Source: JAAXHB01 sp965214945 (lineage in GTDB: Bacteria; Actinomycetota; Acidimicrobiia; Acidimicrobiales; Aldehydirespiratoraceae). Taken from it: DNA of 64,000 nucleotides. Shown piece after piece: positions 62,499 through 64,000 of this stretch. Both the position numbers and the translations under genes were made by a program. The notes below the pieces were generated by a model. It searched no databases and was not told where the DNA came from. It was given only the letters and a program-made list of their open reading frames with translations. Location of the stretch: assembly GCA_965214945.1 (NCBI GenBank), contig OZ244029.1, forward strand, positions 186,001 to 250,000. Reading direction: 5' to 3'. How positions within the stretch are numbered: the first letter of the stretch is position 1; the number at the start of each line of letters is the position of its first letter.

Positions 62499-62698
62499 CC
62501 AACACCCGAGCTGCGCCCGTCACCGCACACCAACCGATCAACAACCTGTCACTAACGTCTCTGCTGAGTACAACTAGCCGGCGGGACAGCGCGGCGGGGC
62601 GCTTTGGCCCCGTGGCAATGCCGGTCTTGCTCAGCTGCGATTTCGGCGCGAGCGGGCATGACACCTGGGGGTAATGTCCTCTGCCTATAGTCGCTGAG

Positions 62699-63601
62699 GT
62701 GCTCGATTTGCTCGGTGAGGATCTGGTTATCCAGGGTGATTGCTCCGAAGTCCTGCCGAAGTTCGCGGACGGTTCCTTTCAGTTGATCTACGTCGATCCG
62801 CCGTTCAACACGGGCAAGTTCCAGCAGCGGCGCACCCTCAAGACCGTGCGTGACGAAGACGGGGACCGGATCGGTTTCCAGGGGCGCTCGTACCGCACCT
62901 CGGAGGTGTCACGACTGTCGTATCTCGACGCCTACGACGACTATCTCGGGTTCATCTGGCCGAAACTGGAACAGGCACGCCGGTTGCTTGCCACGGACGG
63001 AACGCTCTACTTGCACCTGGACCAGCGGGAGGCTCACTACTGCAAGGTCGCCCTCGATCAGATCTTCGGACGGGACTGCTTCCTCAACGAGGTGATCTGG
63101 GCGTATGACTACGGCGGCCGAGGCCGGGATCGCTGGCCCCGCAAGCACGACACCATCCTCGTGTACGTCAAGGAGATGGGCAGCCACTTCTTCGACCAGG
63201 ACCAGATCAAGCGGATCCCGTACATGGCGCCCAACTTGGTGTCAGCAGAGAAGCGCGAGCGGGGAAAGCTCCCGACCGATGTCTGGTGGCACACGATCGT
63301 GCCGACGAACGGCAAGGAGAAGACCGGCTATCCGAACCAGAAGCCCGAAGGCGTGCTCAGGCGTGTCATCGGACCCTCCTCCAGCGAGGGCCGCTGGATC
63401 CTGGACTTCTTCGCCGGGTCTGGGACCACCGCTGCCGTGGCACGGCAAATGGGCCGGCGCTTCGTGATGATCGACGAGAACCCCGATGCCGTGCAGATCA
63501 TGAGACGGCGACTCGGCTCGCAGCAGGTCGCCTACGTGGACGCCGCAGGCACTCCGCTTGCGCTGGAAGCCCCTGCGGACGAAGTCCCGTCGCTGTTCTA
63601 G
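62699..63601 (+). CDS. Site-specific DNA methyltransferase (beta class, N4/N6)
   Basis: 300 residues. The order DPPF motif (LIYVDPPFNTGKF, early) then SAM motif (LDFFAGSGTTAAVARQMGR, late) marks a beta-class enzyme. YPNQKPEGVLRRVI is the typical Q-K-P segment. GTG start with TATAGT 7 nt upstream, a leaderless-type promoter in a 200-nt gap that holds nothing else. Recognition sequence unknown. A broken gene follows it directly. Confidence 0.92.
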   Translation: MLDLLGEDLVIQGDCSEVLPKFADGSFQLIYVDPPFNTGKFQQRRTLKTVRDEDGDRIGFQGRSYRTSEVSRLSYLDAYDDYLGFIWPKLEQARRLLATDGTLYLHLDQREAHYCKVALDQIFGRDCFLNEVIWAYDYGGRGRDRWPRKHDTILVYVKEMGSHFFDQDQIKRIPYMAPNLVSAEKRERGKLPTDVWWHTIVPTNGKEKTGYPNQKPEGVLRRVIGPSSSEGRWILDFFAGSGTTAAVARQMGRRFVMIDENPDAVQIMRRRLGSQQVAYVDAAGTPLALEAPADEVPSLF

Positions 63602-63602
63602 G

Positions 63603-63775
63603 TCGAGAACATGAATCACTCGATCCGGAGGTGGCGCTGCTCGGCAGCCTGGCCAGCACCCTGGAGACCGATGACTACCTGTTCTGCCTCGGCATTTCGC
63701 CCTTCGACGCTCATGCATGGGTGCTGCCCAAGACGACCCTGCTCCAGTACGTGATCGGCCGCATGGGTCAGCACA
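63603..63775 (+). pseudogene. Fragment of an unidentified gene after the methyltransferase
   Basis: The frame reads EHESLDPEVALLGSLAS, then TDDYLFCLGISPFDAHAWVLPK and TTLLQYVIGRMGQHT, which looks like real protein; coding character is lost by about 63775, where an opposing gene ends. Start candidates are GTG 63631 or none. It may be part of the cognate endonuclease, truncated by rearrangement. I do not recognise the family. Confidence 0.35.
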
Positions 63776-63804
63776 CCACTGGCTGCACCTCACGCACAGC
63801 AGGG

Positions 63805-64000
63805 TCAACCGGGCAGCCACGACTTGGAGAACTTGTGCTCGCCGATGCGCCGGGCGATCATCTCGCAAGTGTCGCTGAAGAAGCCGTCGGCGATCCCGAG
63901 GTCGTAGCCGGTCGCGTCCGACAGCCGGTTCCTGATGGTGCCCACATCTTCTCCCGTGGTCTTCTTCAGGTCGCGGTCGAACTTGCCAAAGTCGAACCCC
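63805..64000 (-). CDS. C-terminal part of an unidentified protein, cut by the window edge
   Basis: The last 65 codons on the minus strand, ending at TGA 63807-63805. The sequence GFDFGKFDRDLKKTTGEDVG continues with ATGYDLGIADGFFSDTCEM and ends GEHKFSKSWLPG. Composition (aromatic and charged residues mixed) looks coding. It converges on the fragment at 63603-63775. Family unknown. Confidence 0.55.
   Translation of the reverse strand, partial: GFDFGKFDRDLKKTTGEDVGTIRNRLSDATGYDLGIADGFFSDTCEMIARRIGEHKFSKSWLPG

Overview
The window reads as chromosomal DNA of a high-GC actinobacterium. The class Acidimicrobiia is the best guess. Evidence: the dnaK-grpE-dnaJ-hspR-clpB order, the clpS/DUF2017 pair, a caa3-type cox cluster with ctaG, a PASTA kinase, frequent GTG/TTG starts, 1-4 nt gene overlaps, and many genes whose -10 box (TANNNT, often TAGNNT) lies only 6-10 nt from the start codon, which points to leaderless mRNAs. 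The lineage is inferred from gene content only.

Layout. 1-4 kb: the 5' part of an ammonium transporter, two small membrane proteins, an XRE-cupin regulator, a histidine phosphatase, a VOC protein and a glutamine amidotransferase. 4-6.4 kb: tRNA-Pro, a receiver-domain protein divergent from a STAS protein, and an NfeD-like membrane protein. 6.3-12 kb: a leftward cell-surface glycan operon (methyltransferase, polysaccharide deacetylase, two GT39-like membrane proteins, a GNAT protein), then tRNA-Leu. 12.3-18.4 kb: a PASTA kinase, trpG/pabA, a large membrane Fe-S oxidoreductase and gpmA. 18.5-25.3 kb: a heat-shock operon with a HAIR-like operator. 25.4-32.8 kb: purA, purB, a small gene of unknown function, pyrE, an ACT-malic enzyme and ilvD. 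32.8-37 kb: a P450 divergent from a sulfotransferase, and a Fic protein with a palindromic promoter. 37-38 kb: tRNA-Phe, -Asp and -Glu, then DUF2017 and clpS. 38.2-48.6 kb: heme A synthesis and cytochrome oxidase genes, including a subunit I-like and a subunit III-like protein that sit beside the genuine subunits; the subunit I-like protein has lost its metal ligands. 48.7-51.3 kb: serS and an acyltransferase. 51.3-55.1 kb: an imelysin / di-heme / imelysin lipoprotein operon behind a perfect palindrome. 55-59.6 kb: a yajQ remnant, an acyl-CoA synthetase, aroK, an MFS transporter and aroQ. 59.6-64 kb: an AT-richer, apparently decaying restriction-modification patch, a LigD-type polymerase and a second DNA methyltransferase with broken neighbours.

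The genes cooperate in five recognisable modules: proteostasis (DnaK system, ClpB, ClpS), aerobic respiration (CtaA/B, CoxABCD, CtaG), purine and pyrimidine synthesis (purA, purB, pyrE), amino-acid and shikimate synthesis (ilvD, trpG, aroK, aroQ), and envelope glycan assembly. The least ordinary parts are the ligand-less oxidase paralogue, the imelysin locus with its promoter-spanning palindrome, the Fic operator, and the rearranged right end. There is no gene-free stretch longer than 300 bases. I saw no rRNA, CRISPR array, integrase or transposase.
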